From Trichoplusia ni (taxonomy: Eukaryota > Arthropoda > Insecta > Lepidoptera > Noctuidae), in NCBI RefSeq assembly GCF_003590095.1, contig NC_039479.1, positions 1,984,001-2,048,000 on the forward strand: a stretch of 64,000 nt of DNA. The letters are read 5' to 3'. The notes below the pieces were generated by a model. The model saw nothing but the letters and a program-made list of their open reading frames with translations, made no database searches and was not told where the DNA came from. The stretch's first letter is position 1. Every line of letters starts with the position of its first letter. A program made the translations under genes and the position numbers. Positions 33,401-45,395 of this stretch are shown here, in pieces.

Positions 33401-36400
33401 TAACTTCCATAATCAAGTCAATGATAGACCTGACTAGGACCCACTCACTAGAATGTCCTAATGATACCTTATCTACACATCAAATGACTTAACTAATGTT
33501 GACGATACGACCGAGTAAATGGTCCTTTATATTTTTTACAAATTCTCAATACCCAGAGGCTTCAGGGGTTTTCTCAAGATCCACAACATTTATAGTTGTA
33601 AAGAAAGTTACTTCTCAAATTACTGGATGATCAAATTTCTAATCGTATCTCATATCGAAAAGAAGGTACCATAAAAGTTTCGTTTACAGGTTTGAGTGTA
33701 CGATCCCACGCTTTTAAATCACACTCATCATTATACCATAATTTAGATATTTTTGACTGTGTGACGTATATATTATACATATTAAATATTTCCGGAACGT
33801 CATCATGCAAACAAAGCGTCCTGCACCAGCTTTTTCCATCACTCAGCGCATTGACTCTCATTTTTTGTCCAAGTCAAGAACTCACGTTGTTAAATATAGA
33901 TTCGTGTGAAAGTTTACACACAAAGAAAACTGAAAATCGTCCCGCAACGCTTTCATACGCATCTGGCCAGGTTCCAAACCTCTTTGTTTCCCAGTATTTA
34001 TGATTTATAAAGGATTTGCATGTTTGGCAACCCTCGTGGTGACTGGTTGCAGTTCCTATGATCTTATTAGCGGCATACTATGAAACTTAATTTGTTGCGT
34101 ATGAATTTTCTTGGAAGTTATGATTATTTTGGATTAACGCATATGCATTGAATCCGATGATTCAGTTTGATTGTGATTTGTCGCATTGACAATGTGACTT
34201 TAATAGTATTTTTCACTTATTATATCAACATTTGCTCTTTCACCTGCTATAGTCATTGCTTTATTTTTATAATGCAGTAGGCTTGTTTTATGAAATTCCC
34301 GAAAATGTTAATTGAATCATACGATATTTATAATCAATCTGATTACCAAGTATTTTTTTGTCAACGAATAACGGAGTATTCATCGAAGGTCGTATGTAAC
34401 GTATCAATTAACAACGTAAATGTTTTAATGAAGTAAATAAGCATTCTATTTAAAGTTATACCGCGTTTAGCGTTAAGTGTAAATATTTATGGTCATTCAT
34501 TTGGCGTGTTTTCACTACGCGTTGTTCTATTGCGCTGTTTGGTTCGCGTGCGTTTCTCAAAATAATTAGTTCCTGTGTCATATGGGAGTGATGACAGCGT
34601 AGCACTGTGCATCAACAAACGCGTTGCTAGGCAACCTCACGCCGTGCGCAGATTGAATGCGTGTGCGCATCGTCCGCGTATAATTGAAACGCAGAATGGA
34701 AACATGCGCGTTAACAAAAGCTTTGTCTTACGTCTAATCTGAAACAGAATACAAAAGACGTACATCGTCACACTATGTGAATTAAACAATGATAAATTTT
34801 ACGTATAAATAGGCCAAAATGAAGGGGCGATGTCAATTTAATCTTCTATATTGTTAAAAAACTATTGTTGTTCGTTTACCTCGCTTTGACTTAAAAAAAT
34901 CGACAGATTTGGCAGATTTTTTTATTGAAATATTCAGGGAAGTCCAGAGCCCGCTTCTTCTGCTTTTCATATCTATGTATGTTTATAATGTCGGAGCTTA
35001 AGCCGACTATAGGCCTTATGGGTCTAATATACTCTTGAAATTTTCTAAGGTGTTCTGATTTCCTGACGGTGTTTTCCATCACCTTTTTAGCAAGTTATAA
35101 TTACTTTTAATGAGCATATGAATTCGAAAATAATAAGTGACCTTAGATTAAACCAGCGATAAACATGTTGTCACAACATTATTATAAATACGAAAGTATA
35201 TGAGTGTGTTTTATATGTGAATGTTTAATACCTTTGCGAACTGCTAGACCAATTTCGTATTTGTATCTAACACCTTAGAGCTACTTTTATCCAACTTCAT
35301 TAAAGGATAGTAATGTTTTAGCAGTTATAACCGACATCCACGCGAGAAAAGCCGCGAGAAAGGGCTAGTCATATATATTAAAATGAATAGCTGTTCTTTA
35401 GTTTCGCTAAAACTCCAGAACAGCTGAACTGATTTGGCTTATTTTAGTCTTGAAATACTCTTAGCACTCCAAGGTAGGTTTAAACGGTGAGAAAATATAG
35501 AAAAGTTGCATTTTTTTTGGTCTGAGTTGTTATCATCGACTTTTAGGCAGTACGTGGTTCACCGGGACAGAGGGTAATTAATATGAATCTTTTGTTTCAG
35601 GTGCAACAGCGCTTTGGTGTGCGGCCGGGGCCGGTCACCTAGGCATTGTGAAACGTTTGGTCCGCGCCGGGGCTAACGTGAACCACGCCACGAAAACTCT
35701 GAGCACCCCCCTCAGGGCGGCCTGCTTCGACGGCAGATTAGACATAGTCAAATATCTAGTCAGGCATGGTGCAGACATACATAAAGCGAACAAGTATAAC
35801 AATACTTGTCTCATGATTGCAGCTTATAAAGGACATTTGGATGTGGTAAGTCAGAACGGTAGTTATACATCAATCAAACAAAAGTCTTTATTATTCTCGT
35901 ATTACATAAATACGAGAAATTACATGCCCCCACAAAACCGTTTAACGTTCAATTAAATTAGTAATAACAATTGGTACATATACCTATTGTTTTAAATCGG
36001 TAAGATATAAGGGATGACGCTTCTACAGCTAATTTAGTACGTCGTCTTACTGTAAAACTGGCCATTGTGAAAGCGAGACTGCGACAATGCGCTTCAAAGC
36101 CGATACGCTTGCGAAAAAACAAAGTATAGGCACAGAAGGTTCAGGAGCTAGGCTTACATATCCTTAACGAACAATAAAAACATTCCAATAAAGATGGAAT
36201 ACCAAAAATGCAGACAATTTATAATTTTATAAGACACTGGCGTCCACTTGTTATTCGAAGCTATAATCTATCTCTTTGCCAAATTTCATTAATATCTTTC
36301 AAGTAGTGTTGGCGTCAAAGAATATCATACAAATCCTCACAAAGATTATAAATCTCAAAAATTGGAATGTATATTTTTATAACAATTTTAAACAACGCAG

Positions 36401-39400
36401 AAGCTAGTGATTTGCAAAGTCATGAATTGAAAGCTGTATCGCGTACTATCTGCAATTACAATAATCTGAGGTTATGGTAACGGGTCACTTACTCTATGTA
36501 CTTATCATTTAGTATTTATAATTGCTAGTTAACAGTATTATTGTGAATATATTTCATACGTTAGGTATTCTTTGATATTTAATTTGGGTGGTTAGCAAAT
36601 GTTCTGCTAGTAACTTTGATCGAATATTTCAAGTATAGATTAATACATTTAATGCTGCGTATTTGTATAAAAAATATCTTTATTAAATAGAAAATATTAA
36701 AATCCGCATTCATAACCCTATTGTCTTAGAATCATCACTTTGTACATTCCCAGAAAAGTTACCAACTCACAGATAGCTTGACTGCACGGATAGCGGAGTG
36801 GTTGAGGTCATCACTGCAAACATACAGAGCGCAACGTGTTGTGACTTCGATCCCCGCGTGGGACAACCATTTGTGTGATCTACGCATGCTTGTCCTGAGT
36901 CTAGGTGTCTTTGTGCATGTGAATTCAATGTTTGTGATACTCCCCGCGACAAAAACATAAGCTGTAATACTGGAAACAATAAACATTAATTCTCGTTCTT
37001 CCTCTACGTATTATTCGTTTGGAGTCGTCACTTTGTACATTCCCCAACAACAATTCACAGCTTGCGAACGCTTAGACGCTTACTATATGAAATTAAGTGA
37101 TCGTTTTCATTTCGTAGGTACAGTTTCTATTGGACAGCGGCGCCCGCGTCGACGAGCGCGCCCTCTGCGGGGCGACGGCGCTGCACTTCGCGGCCGAGTG
37201 CGGACACGCCGCCGTCGTCTGCGCGCTCATAGACCACCAAGCTAAAATACTCACTAATGAAAATGGTGAGGGTTTATCAACTTTGTCTTCGTATACAGAT
37301 GTTATGGGTTTTGTTCAACCTTTGCACCTTTTGCTCAACTGAAATGCTCACACTAAACAATAATGTCCTTTACACCTATTACTATAAAGTCTATTTTCGA
37401 GAGTCACTTAAATATGTTACATATCCCTCTGTAACTGGCCCTGTGTGCAGGCATGACCCCGCTGCAGTGCGCGGCGGAGCGAGCGCGCGCGTCCGTAGTG
37501 GAGCTGCTGGCGGCGCGCCCAGAGGTGTCGCGCGCGCAGGCCGTGGAGGCCTACGAGCTGCTAGGAGCGTCCTTCGCCAACGACAAGGAGTACTACTGCC
37601 TCAGGGTATACATGCACACAAATGACACAAAAAAACATATATAGAGCTTGCATAAAGCATCATCATCGGCCTAGCTTTTCCCCAACTATGTCGGGGTCGA
37701 CTTTCAATCTAACCGGTTAAGCTGAGTGTTTTCAAGGAGTGACTGCCTATCTGACCTCCTCAACCCAGTTCCCTAGGCAACACGATACCCCTTGGATAGA
37801 CTGGTTGTCAGACTTTCAAGCTTCTGACTACCTGTAACGACTGCATGCAGCTTGCATAAAACATGTCATGATGAAACGAAATACCACAAGCAGCGCAGCA
37901 AAAATTAGTTTAGCTCTTTTATCATTGTTTAATACCTTTTGGGAGGTTTTTATTTATTTAATCATTAATGTACACAGCTGATTCAATATTGTAAATAAAT
38001 AATACATGAGATCAAATATACAAGAGTACAGTCTGCTATACTAGAGGTTATAAATGACGGCACGAATAGCCGAGTGGTTGAGGTCACCCACTGTGCTCGA
38101 CGCGATCGATCTCTGCGTAGGACTATCTTGGGTGTCTTTGCACGTGACTCGATTTTCAAAAGGAAATAAAATAAAATCAAAATTTATTATTACTCAAAGT
38201 GTTTTGTAAGTGAAACTCAGTCTATATTCCAAAATCTCGAGACAAATAATTCTGTATTGTACGGCTATTCTATTAAAGTTCATTTTTGTACAGATGGCGT
38301 ACCAGTACCTGCACAGAGCGATGGCGATGCGGTACGACACTCGCTACGGTTTGCTACTGAAGAAGCCGGCCGACCCTATACCCGCCTATGATAACTGGAA
38401 AGAGAGTACTACGTTAGAGGTGCGTATACAGCGTGTTTTGAAGAAGCACATATTACACATATTTTGGTCTGGTTGTGCAAAAAAGTGTACTTGTAATGTA
38501 TTTTCTGCGTCCGTTTTAATTGGCTTGAGATGTTTTTGCTATCAAGGGGAGGGGAAAATTGTTCATACTCAGCTTCAGTTAATGATAGGATTAGGTTTGA
38601 TCTTAAGCGTTATAGGCATTACTAATGATTTTAATTCGTGATGTTTGAAACTGAGATATGACTTGGAAAAGCATCGTGTTATTTCATGATTCGATGAACT
38701 GTTTTTTCGATGATACCAACTGCATTTCATGTATTTTGTGAATTAGGCTGTGACTTTCTTTGAAAGTGCAGAGGCGCGTCATAATTATTCAGTTTAAATT
38801 ATTTACTTTCTTGACAAGTCATGAGACGAGGACGACAATGATTTGTCATTTGGTAGTAATAATTTGTTTGTTAGTACATTTAACCGATTCGTTAGTGTTA
38901 TCGCTTAGAGGAATGAAGTTGTTTACAGTCGTTTGCTGACTTTTACGGTGACTTTATTGCAGGCCGTTTTTTTTAGAATAAGTAGAAGATCCACTTATTC
39001 TGAAAAAAAAAAACGGTCATTGTAAAAATGAGTGTTGGTTTGAGTTATAATGAGTGGTATGTTCGCCCGCAGGAGGTGGAGGGCCTGGCGGGGCGCGCGC
39101 ACGCGCTGCACATGGAGGGGCTGGCGGTGCGCGAGCGCGTGCTGGGCGCGCGCTGCCCCGACCTGCCGCACCCCATCGTGTTCCGCGGCGCCGTGTTCGC
39201 CGACGAGGCGCGCTTCGACCGCTGCCTCGCGCTCTGGAGGCACGCGCTCGCGCTGCGGCAACACAACGAGGTACACACCACGCAACACTTCATACTATAT
39301 GCTTACCTGTGGGATACCTATACACTTCTAGGAAACCAGACTACCGGCTTAAACCATTTCTCCTTCTTTTTCTTCTTTTTATCAATTAACTAAGACTCTC

Positions 39401-42400
39401 TTCGGCTGAAACCATGGTCCGTATTTGTTTTCTTTTCAATTTACTCAACCTCTTGTGGTCTGCTGCTAACTAACAATAGGCTAGGCACCCCCGAATAACC
39501 TTCACCTTATTAGTCCATCTATTGGATATGCCAGTTGGAGTCCAAAAGAAACGCTTTTGCAGATTGATATAATAATAATTGATTTTACAACGTTTGAAGA
39601 GAGAGTCCAACTTTTATTTCCTCGTAAACTTTCCTTGCTTTGTTCAATATATGTTGATAGCAACATAAATAATCGCATTTCTCCAAAAGTTTTTCTTTCA
39701 AAATCGTCAACAAAAGTTTTATTTACGATACTAATGTATATATTTATTTTCCAGGTGTCCGTAGTTAAGGACCTGCTGAGATTTGCTCAAGTGTTCTCAC
39801 AAATGATACATATAGGAATTGAACTGCCTCTTGCTCAGGTAACTATTATATACTAACTGTAAAATTAACTTACTAAACCTCCTAGATTCACACGCTCACC
39901 TTCATAAAAGCACTGTATTTTCTATTTTATTCCTCGATAAACAAGCTATTCAAAATAAAATATTGTGTCAATCTAACATAACGAATTTGACAGTCATATA
40001 TTAAAATATCATAACACCATTTTGCTCAGTCAATAGTCAGCTGTATTCTTTGAGAGTGACATGTAGACTATGAATTATTATCCGGAAAATATTACAAACA
40101 TTAGCTGACGCTTCTTTGGACGGTAGTTAAGGATAAAATTATGAAAAAGACAGTGAATAGAAAAAAATTACAATTATTATAATTATTCCAGGTTTGCTTC
40201 GTGCTAGAGGCTTGCGCTGAGGAGTTGAGGAGAGGGACCAAGAGGCTGGAGAAACCGCAGGCGAACCACGACCCTGAGTCGCTAGTAGTATGTAGCTACA
40301 CTGTCAGAATACTTGCTTTTCATTTCATACGCCGGTGAGAATGTATACGGGTTAACGGCCTAAACCGATTTCGTGTTACCTTTTTAGTGTTCAAACGACA
40401 GACAAATCGCGGCGGTGTTACTAACTGTCGGAAAGAGACAGCAAGAGTTTACCGGTTTCGCTGTTTTTTCGTTTTTGTTTGGGGAAAATGTGATTCTGAT
40501 GGAGAAAAATCCAATAAAAAAACACAATCCCTTTCTTCAAAACAGGCTACAAAGTTTTCCATTCGTAACTACGTTAATGCGATGCAAAATGGTCGTGAAC
40601 AACTAATTATTATTATTAATTGACTTTATTATGTGTTTATGAAATCTGTGAATCCTTTTCGCTTTAAATCGGATTAGGCTGGCAACACCTTATACACGGA
40701 CTTGACGTCCTCATAGCTTGCGCAAACGAGTGCATACATGTTATATGATATTAAAATTAACAGAGTAATGAGTAAAAGTAATGAAAAAAAGAATATAAGC
40801 GACTAACTATAAGCATGGCTTTGTCATATTTTTTTTTCACAATACGATGTATAAAATCTTTAAACGGACTCTAGTTCCTATTTTTTCCCCCCACATTTTT
40901 ATACGTTTTGCACTCCCTTTTAAATACCTTCTCTGTGGATTGAAGTAAACCTCTTTCTAAGAGAATTTACTATATATCAAGCAAAAAAACAAACGTTACT
41001 CTGTTGATTTGCCAAATATTTATTTACTAGCCTCATTTAGACGTTTCGAGAAATATCCTGCCAGTTGCAATATTGATATTATAATTGAACAAAAGCCACT
41101 CGACTCGCATGAAATCTCTCTCTAGTCTAAACGAGGCATCAAAGCTTGTACGCTTACACTCGACTCCACAATCATGGCTATTGCTAGCGTGTACCGTAGC
41201 GAGTATTGACGCGTAGAGTTTGGTGCGCATGTTCATGTTGCAGGACGAGTACGAGAGCAACGTGCGGACCGCACTGTATCTTGTGGCTGTGGCGGCGCGA
41301 CTGCTAGAGAACCCTGGTAACTCAGAGGTGAGATTTATGTTCTTTTTTTCCTATTATGTGTAGTGTGTGACCTTTACTTCATACGGCATTAGAAAAAAAA
41401 ATGAGCTCATCTAAAACGAATGGGCATGACGACATTTTTTTTCCAATTCTCGTCTTGTAGTATATTGTATAATTATGGATACGTATTTTTTAATTCTCGC
41501 GCGAACATAAATTGACCAATCTACAGTAAATTAAACATATGCGTGACTTCATAATCCAAACTAATATTATAAATGCGAAAGTAACTCTGTCTGTCTGTCT
41601 TTCTGTCTGTCTGTCTGTCTTTTCTTCACGCCTAAACTACTGAACCGATTTGTGTGAAATTTGGTACAGACATAGTTTGAAACTTGAGAAAGGACATAGG
41701 ATAGTTTTTATTACAAAAAATAAAAATAAAAAATAAAATTTATTACGGACATACTATATAATAGTGCCATCTATTGGTCAAATGTCGAGCTGTTCCTATG
41801 CTCCGTAGATAGATGGCGTTAATCGCGCAATGGTGTCATTACACGTGTTCGGTTCATGTTATTGTTTTAATTCATCGGAAAATCCATCAGAAAAATGTAA
41901 ATAAACAGTAAAAAGGTGTAAAAAAAATAATATTAATATCATAAAAGTTTTACTACAAAGAAAATGCTCTAACGGAGTATAGATAATTCTATTAGTACTA
42001 CGCGCAATGGTGTCGATCGTTACACGAGTTCGGTTCATGTTGTTTTAATTCATCGGAAAAAAGTAAATAAATAGTAAAAAGGTATGAAAAAAATAATAAA
42101 ATAACATATAAAAAATATAATACTACTTTTAGTACAAAGAAAATGCCCGAACGGAGTATAGATAAATAATCCGAGTTGTCAATATGGTCGATAGATGGCG
42201 TTGGGATCGAAATAGATCGCGCTATGGTTTCGTTACACGCATTTGGTTGGGTATCGGCCGAGCGCTTCGGTACCGTCGCGCGTCGTGGTAAAATTGTATT
42301 GTCGGTTGTATGGTCGTTTATGTGGATTGGTCCTGTTTCGTAAATTCTAAATTGGTTCCGTTGTTTGATGTAGGTTTGATCTCGAATATTAGTACTTAGT

Positions 42401-45147
42401 TATTTTGTTTAGTAAAACTGTAATATAAAAATACGGTCAAATTGAGAACCTCCTCCTTTTTTTGCAGTGGGTTAAAAACTTTCTGCTCAAAGTAAATTTA
42501 CGGACGAAGTCGCGGGCAAAACTACCCATGCTAAAAATGCAATAATAACTCTGTCTATCTGTCTTTCCGTCACGCCTAAACTACTGAACCGATTTGGATG
42601 AAATTTGGTTCAGACATAGTTTGGAACTCGAGAAAGGACATAGGATAGTTTTTATCCCAAAAATCCTGCGGGAGCGGGAACTTCTCAAAAATCCCGCGAG
42701 ATCGGGAACTATGTGAGTAAAACCAAAAATCTGCCGGAAGTCACTGTTCCACGCGAACGAAGTCGCGGGCAAAAGCTAGTTGAGTATATATTTTACCATA
42801 TCGTTATGGCACAAGCCTCCCTCTCCTAAACTTTGAAGCAGTTAATCTTTGTCAATTTAAGTTTTTCTGAAAAAGGAAAAAAAGCTTTATATACTATTAT
42901 TTTTATACTCATTCATCATCCTTATTGCAGTTCCAAATTAACGATTAATACTTTTATAAACCAAGCTTCGAATTGAAAATTTTGACTTAACTTTATTAAA
43001 AAAAAAACCCTCAACGCTGAGATACACTTAATATTTATTTTATTATATTTTTTTCTGTCATTGAATAAAAGAATGACATATTTTACTATGACATCTAGTA
43101 AACCGCGATCCTATATACAGTACTTCGTCTCTAGTATTTTTTTAAATTTGTCATATTTATACGTTGATGTTTGACGCAGGAGACAACGAGTTCAGTTCGC
43201 TGCGCCATCTTCCGACTCCGTAACGTGCGCCTACGCAGCGGACAGACGCTGTTGCACCTCGCGGCCGACAGGCGGACGCCCGTCGACGACTTCCACACCA
43301 GTGACGTGTGCCAGTATGTATTTATTATATTTCACTAGCATTTTCTGTTTTATAGCTGCAAAAATGACCCTTTTTTGATGCTGTCAGATAAAAAATAGTT
43401 TTCAATCACAGTTTGAGCTAGTTGTATATCAAAATTTTATAATTATTCATTTGTTTATTTGATTGAGCATGAAGTGGTGACAAATATACATATAAATAAA
43501 ATATAAATGCACTGTCATATGTGTATAATGCCTACCATTCTAAAAGTGGCCTTAAAAGCTCCGTAATACAACGATACAATCACCTCAAATGTGTAAAGCG
43601 GGCTCTACACTCGCGCGCGATGCTTGCTGTGAATTCACGCCGCGATTCGCGCCGTTCTCCGCAACGAACGGTGCGAAGCGCTCGAATCCATCTACACATG
43701 AGTTTCGCGGGCTTTTGCCCCGCTAGTGTAGAGCCCGCTTATTAATGAATAAACCGGTAGACTGTACTGTGTAACCTGCCCGCAGGTTCCCGTGTCCGCG
43801 CACAGGCCGCCTGCTGCTGGAGTGCGGCGCGGCCGTGGACGCGGCGGACGACGCGCGCCGCACGCCGCTGCACGTCGCGCTCATCTCCTACCAGCTCGTG
43901 CCCGGTATGTACATCATACTATAGCTTTTTTAAACTAAGTATAAACCTAGTGAGTTCAGCCCAGCCCCGGGACAAGGCGTACGGACTTGCACCGACCAAA
44001 AACACCTCCTTCCCGTTCTACTGCGTAGGCCAATCACGCTCTCGCGACTTTGATGGACATACTACACAATCTATCAGAGTGAAAGGCTATACAGACTGTC
44101 CAAATCTTTGTTGCCGAAAGGAGCTAAGTGCCCCCACCCTCCACAGTTCACATACCTTAGTCATGAGCACCTGTATCTATAACCCATCAAAATCAAGTAT
44201 GAAATGTATAGTCAATCACCGACTTAATTTTAGAATGAATAATTTGAACTGGCAAGTCAAAACTACGTCATTTATCGCAAAGAAATATCATTTCAATCAA
44301 ATATTCTATTGATTTCAATGCTGTCGCGAAGTAACATTGTCTAGTACAACATCCTTTAGATATTTTCTTAAAGCTGTATGTTTAAATGTAATTGTATTTG
44401 TAGACGAGCGCGGTCAGTGGGGCGAGTCCCTCTGCGCCATGGTGTGCGAGCTGCTGGTCTGCGGCGCGCACGTCGACGCTATGGACGCCGACGGGATTAC
44501 CCCGCTTGTGGCCTCCATCGGTGGTAAGTACACTGGAAAAAGACAGATGTATGTAAGAATGATGATTAACCTAACGTGACGTTTTCTCTCTATATTTTCT
44601 TGATGGTCAGAAAGGTAGTATGACCATTTTGTTGTACGTCGTTCTTGTATACGTCTGTCAGCGACTGGTTGGCGGTTTCTAAGGGATATTAGTCGATTTT
44701 AAGTATCCCCAAAAGTATTTCCAAATTGTTTAGTCGTTTTGATGTGACATTTCACGGCATAGATCAAACTTTGCTAGCCTTATGAATGAATTTGAATGTT
44801 TATGAGAATTCGATGTCCCATCATTCAATGTGTCCTGGTCGAACGCCAAGCGTCGTGCTATGATGCATGTTTGTGAGTCATCGTTAGCGCAACAGATCGA
44901 TCACTGTTCTTCATACATTGTTATAATGAGCTTGAGACTGTGTAGTGCTGGCATATGAGTGCATGTAGTGAGGCTGTGGTGTTGCGCAGGCCCCGCGGAG
45001 AGCGTGGTCCGCGCGGCGCTGCGGCCGCGGCTGGCGTGCCTGGCGGCGGCCGCGCTGGCCCGCGCCGGCGCGCGCTACCCGCGCCAGCTCGTGCCGCGCG
45101 ACCTGCACGCCTTCCTGCACATGCACGGCGTGCCCGCCGCGCGCTAG
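30449..45147 (+). CDS. FEM1B: FEM1B-like ankyrin-repeat E3 ligase substrate receptor
   Basis: Fourteen coding exons: 30449-30592, 32932-33085, 35601-35845, 37118-37265, 37451-37605, 38294-38419, 39073-39270, 39755-39838, 40192-40287, 41244-41327, 43180-43313, 43786-43904, 44404-44523 and 44990-45147. All are GT-AG and phase-consistent, giving 654 residues (human FEM1B 627). N-terminal ankyrin repeats include STPLRAACFDGRLDIVKYLV and NTCLMIAAYKGHLDVV. The middle has ELLGASFANDKEYY, LHMEGLAVRERVLGA and DLLRFAQVFSQMIH. Further C-terminal ankyrins include GQTLLHLAADRRTPVDDFHT and CGAAVDAADDARRTPLHVAL, then a tail resembling the Elongin-binding FEM1 C-terminus. These motifs match FEM1B rather than FEM1A/C. 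Known role: CUL2-Elongin B/C substrate receptor recognising C-degrons and acting in reductive-stress signalling. Several 3' exons are extremely GC-rich compared with the AT-rich introns. Introns carry SINEs, a Helitron-like element and a MITE. Confidence 0.95.
35175..35372 (+). repeat. Lepidopteran dispersed repeat in FEM1B intron 2
   Basis: Starts with attataaatacgaaagtat and includes ctgctagaccaatttcgtat. It ends near 'gcgagaaagggctagtc', the same start/end style as the Helitron-like copies near 41.6 kb and 53.65 kb. A related stretch (gctagaccaatattg) is at about 23508-23530. Probably a non-autonomous Helitron-like fragment. Confidence 0.5.
36784..36965 (+). repeat. tRNA-derived SINE in FEM1B intron 3
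   Basis: The A-box region gcacggatagcggagtggtt and B-box region gacttcgatccccgcgt are followed by the body motif catttgtgtgatct, shared with the copy at 3277-3450. Placed 150 bp upstream of exon 4. Confidence 0.75.
37668..37845 (+). repeat. Common lepidopteran repeat (copy 1)
   Basis: Contains ttttccccaactatgtcggg, gactgcctatctgacctcct and aacccagttccctaggcaac. A reverse-complement copy with the same motifs is at 57681-57830, so it is a dispersed element. It has no coding potential. Lies in FEM1B intron 5. Confidence 0.75.
38058..38170 (+). repeat. tRNA-derived SINE fragment in FEM1B intron 5
   Basis: The A-box region ggcacgaatagccgagtggt and a decayed B box (cgcgatcgatctctgcg) are followed by a shortened body and an A-rich end (aaaaggaaataaaataaaat). 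Same family as 36784-36965. The tail stops about 120 bp before exon 6. Confidence 0.7.
38964..39016. repeat. Inverted repeat just upstream of FEM1B exon 7
   Basis: The arms ccgttttttttagaataagt and acttattctg-(A)11-cgg are reverse complements around a 9-nt loop, with small length differences in the A/T run. Weaker complementarity extends outwards on both sides. It ends 56 nt before the first base of the GC-rich exon 7. A foldback insertion or hairpin; no coding. Confidence 0.7.
41564..42781 (+). mobile_element. Helitron-like non-autonomous element with internal tandem repeats
   Basis: Begins with attataaatgcgaaagtaac, a TCTG microsatellite and the segment cctaaactactgaaccgatt. It ends with gaacgaagtcgcgggcaaaa followed by gctagtt. 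This matches the lepidopteran Lep1-type Helitron-like repeats. The head segment occurs twice (from 41564 and from about 42539), so two copies are joined or nested. Between them are two roughly 170-185-bp direct repeats (about 41828-42000 and 42001-42170) sharing gttcggttcatgtt and cggagtatagata, plus a partial third from about 42190. Located in FEM1B intron 10. Confidence 0.7.
41587..41623. repeat. (TCTG)n microsatellite
   Basis: Tandem tctg units with one tttc interruption. It sits at the fixed place where Lep1-type Helitron-like elements carry this microsatellite. The second head copy has a shorter version near 42550. Confidence 0.85.
43596..43740. mobile_element. 145-bp MITE in FEM1B intron 11
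   Basis: The terminal inverted repeats aagcgggctctacactcgcg and cgctagtgtagagcccgctt are reverse complements with one mismatch. The centre is GC-rich, and the element is flanked by AT-rich DNA. No coding capacity. The target duplication is not clear (a short TA/TTA-type duplication is possible). It ends about 45 bp before exon 12. Confidence 0.8.
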
Positions 45148-45389
45148 GACACGCACGTACACACTAACACACTCACACGCTCTTCTCCTTAAGGTCCAAA
45201 CAGATTATTCTCAGACTTCTTCTTTTATGCGGTTAAATTCAAACTGTTTATCTCCATGTTACACAATATTTAAGTATTTAACTTTCAAGTGCGTATTGAT
45301 TGATGCCCTTAAAAGAATTTTGAAGTTTAATTGACTGCCGCAGCTGTAACTTTGAGAATACCCGTGTAAATGCACTGTTTCTCTTTACA

Positions 45390-45395
45390 AATAAA
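45390..45395 (+). terminator. Poly(A) signal of FEM1B (proximal)
   Basis: AATAAA about 245 nt after the FEM1B stop. Other AATAAA motifs followed by T-rich sequence occur near 49000 and 49998, so longer 3' UTR forms are possible but not demonstrable here. Confidence 0.6.

Noticed and set aside
33692..34003. 103-codon frame in FEM1B intron 2
   Set aside because: No homology recognised; between two well-defined exons and not in phase with a splice site pair.
38995..39389. Several long frames on both strands over FEM1B exon 7
   Set aside because: Very GC-rich DNA has few stop codons; only the frame matching FEM1B with splice sites at 39073 and 39270 is real.
41587..41623. Possible CRISPR-like or regulatory tandem array
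   Set aside because: It is a simple TCTG microsatellite in a known position of a Helitron-like repeat in a eukaryotic genome.
44911..45167. Arg/Ala-rich frames over the last FEM1B exon
   Set aside because: They are GC-driven shadows of the true final exon, which ends at the TAG at 45145-45147.
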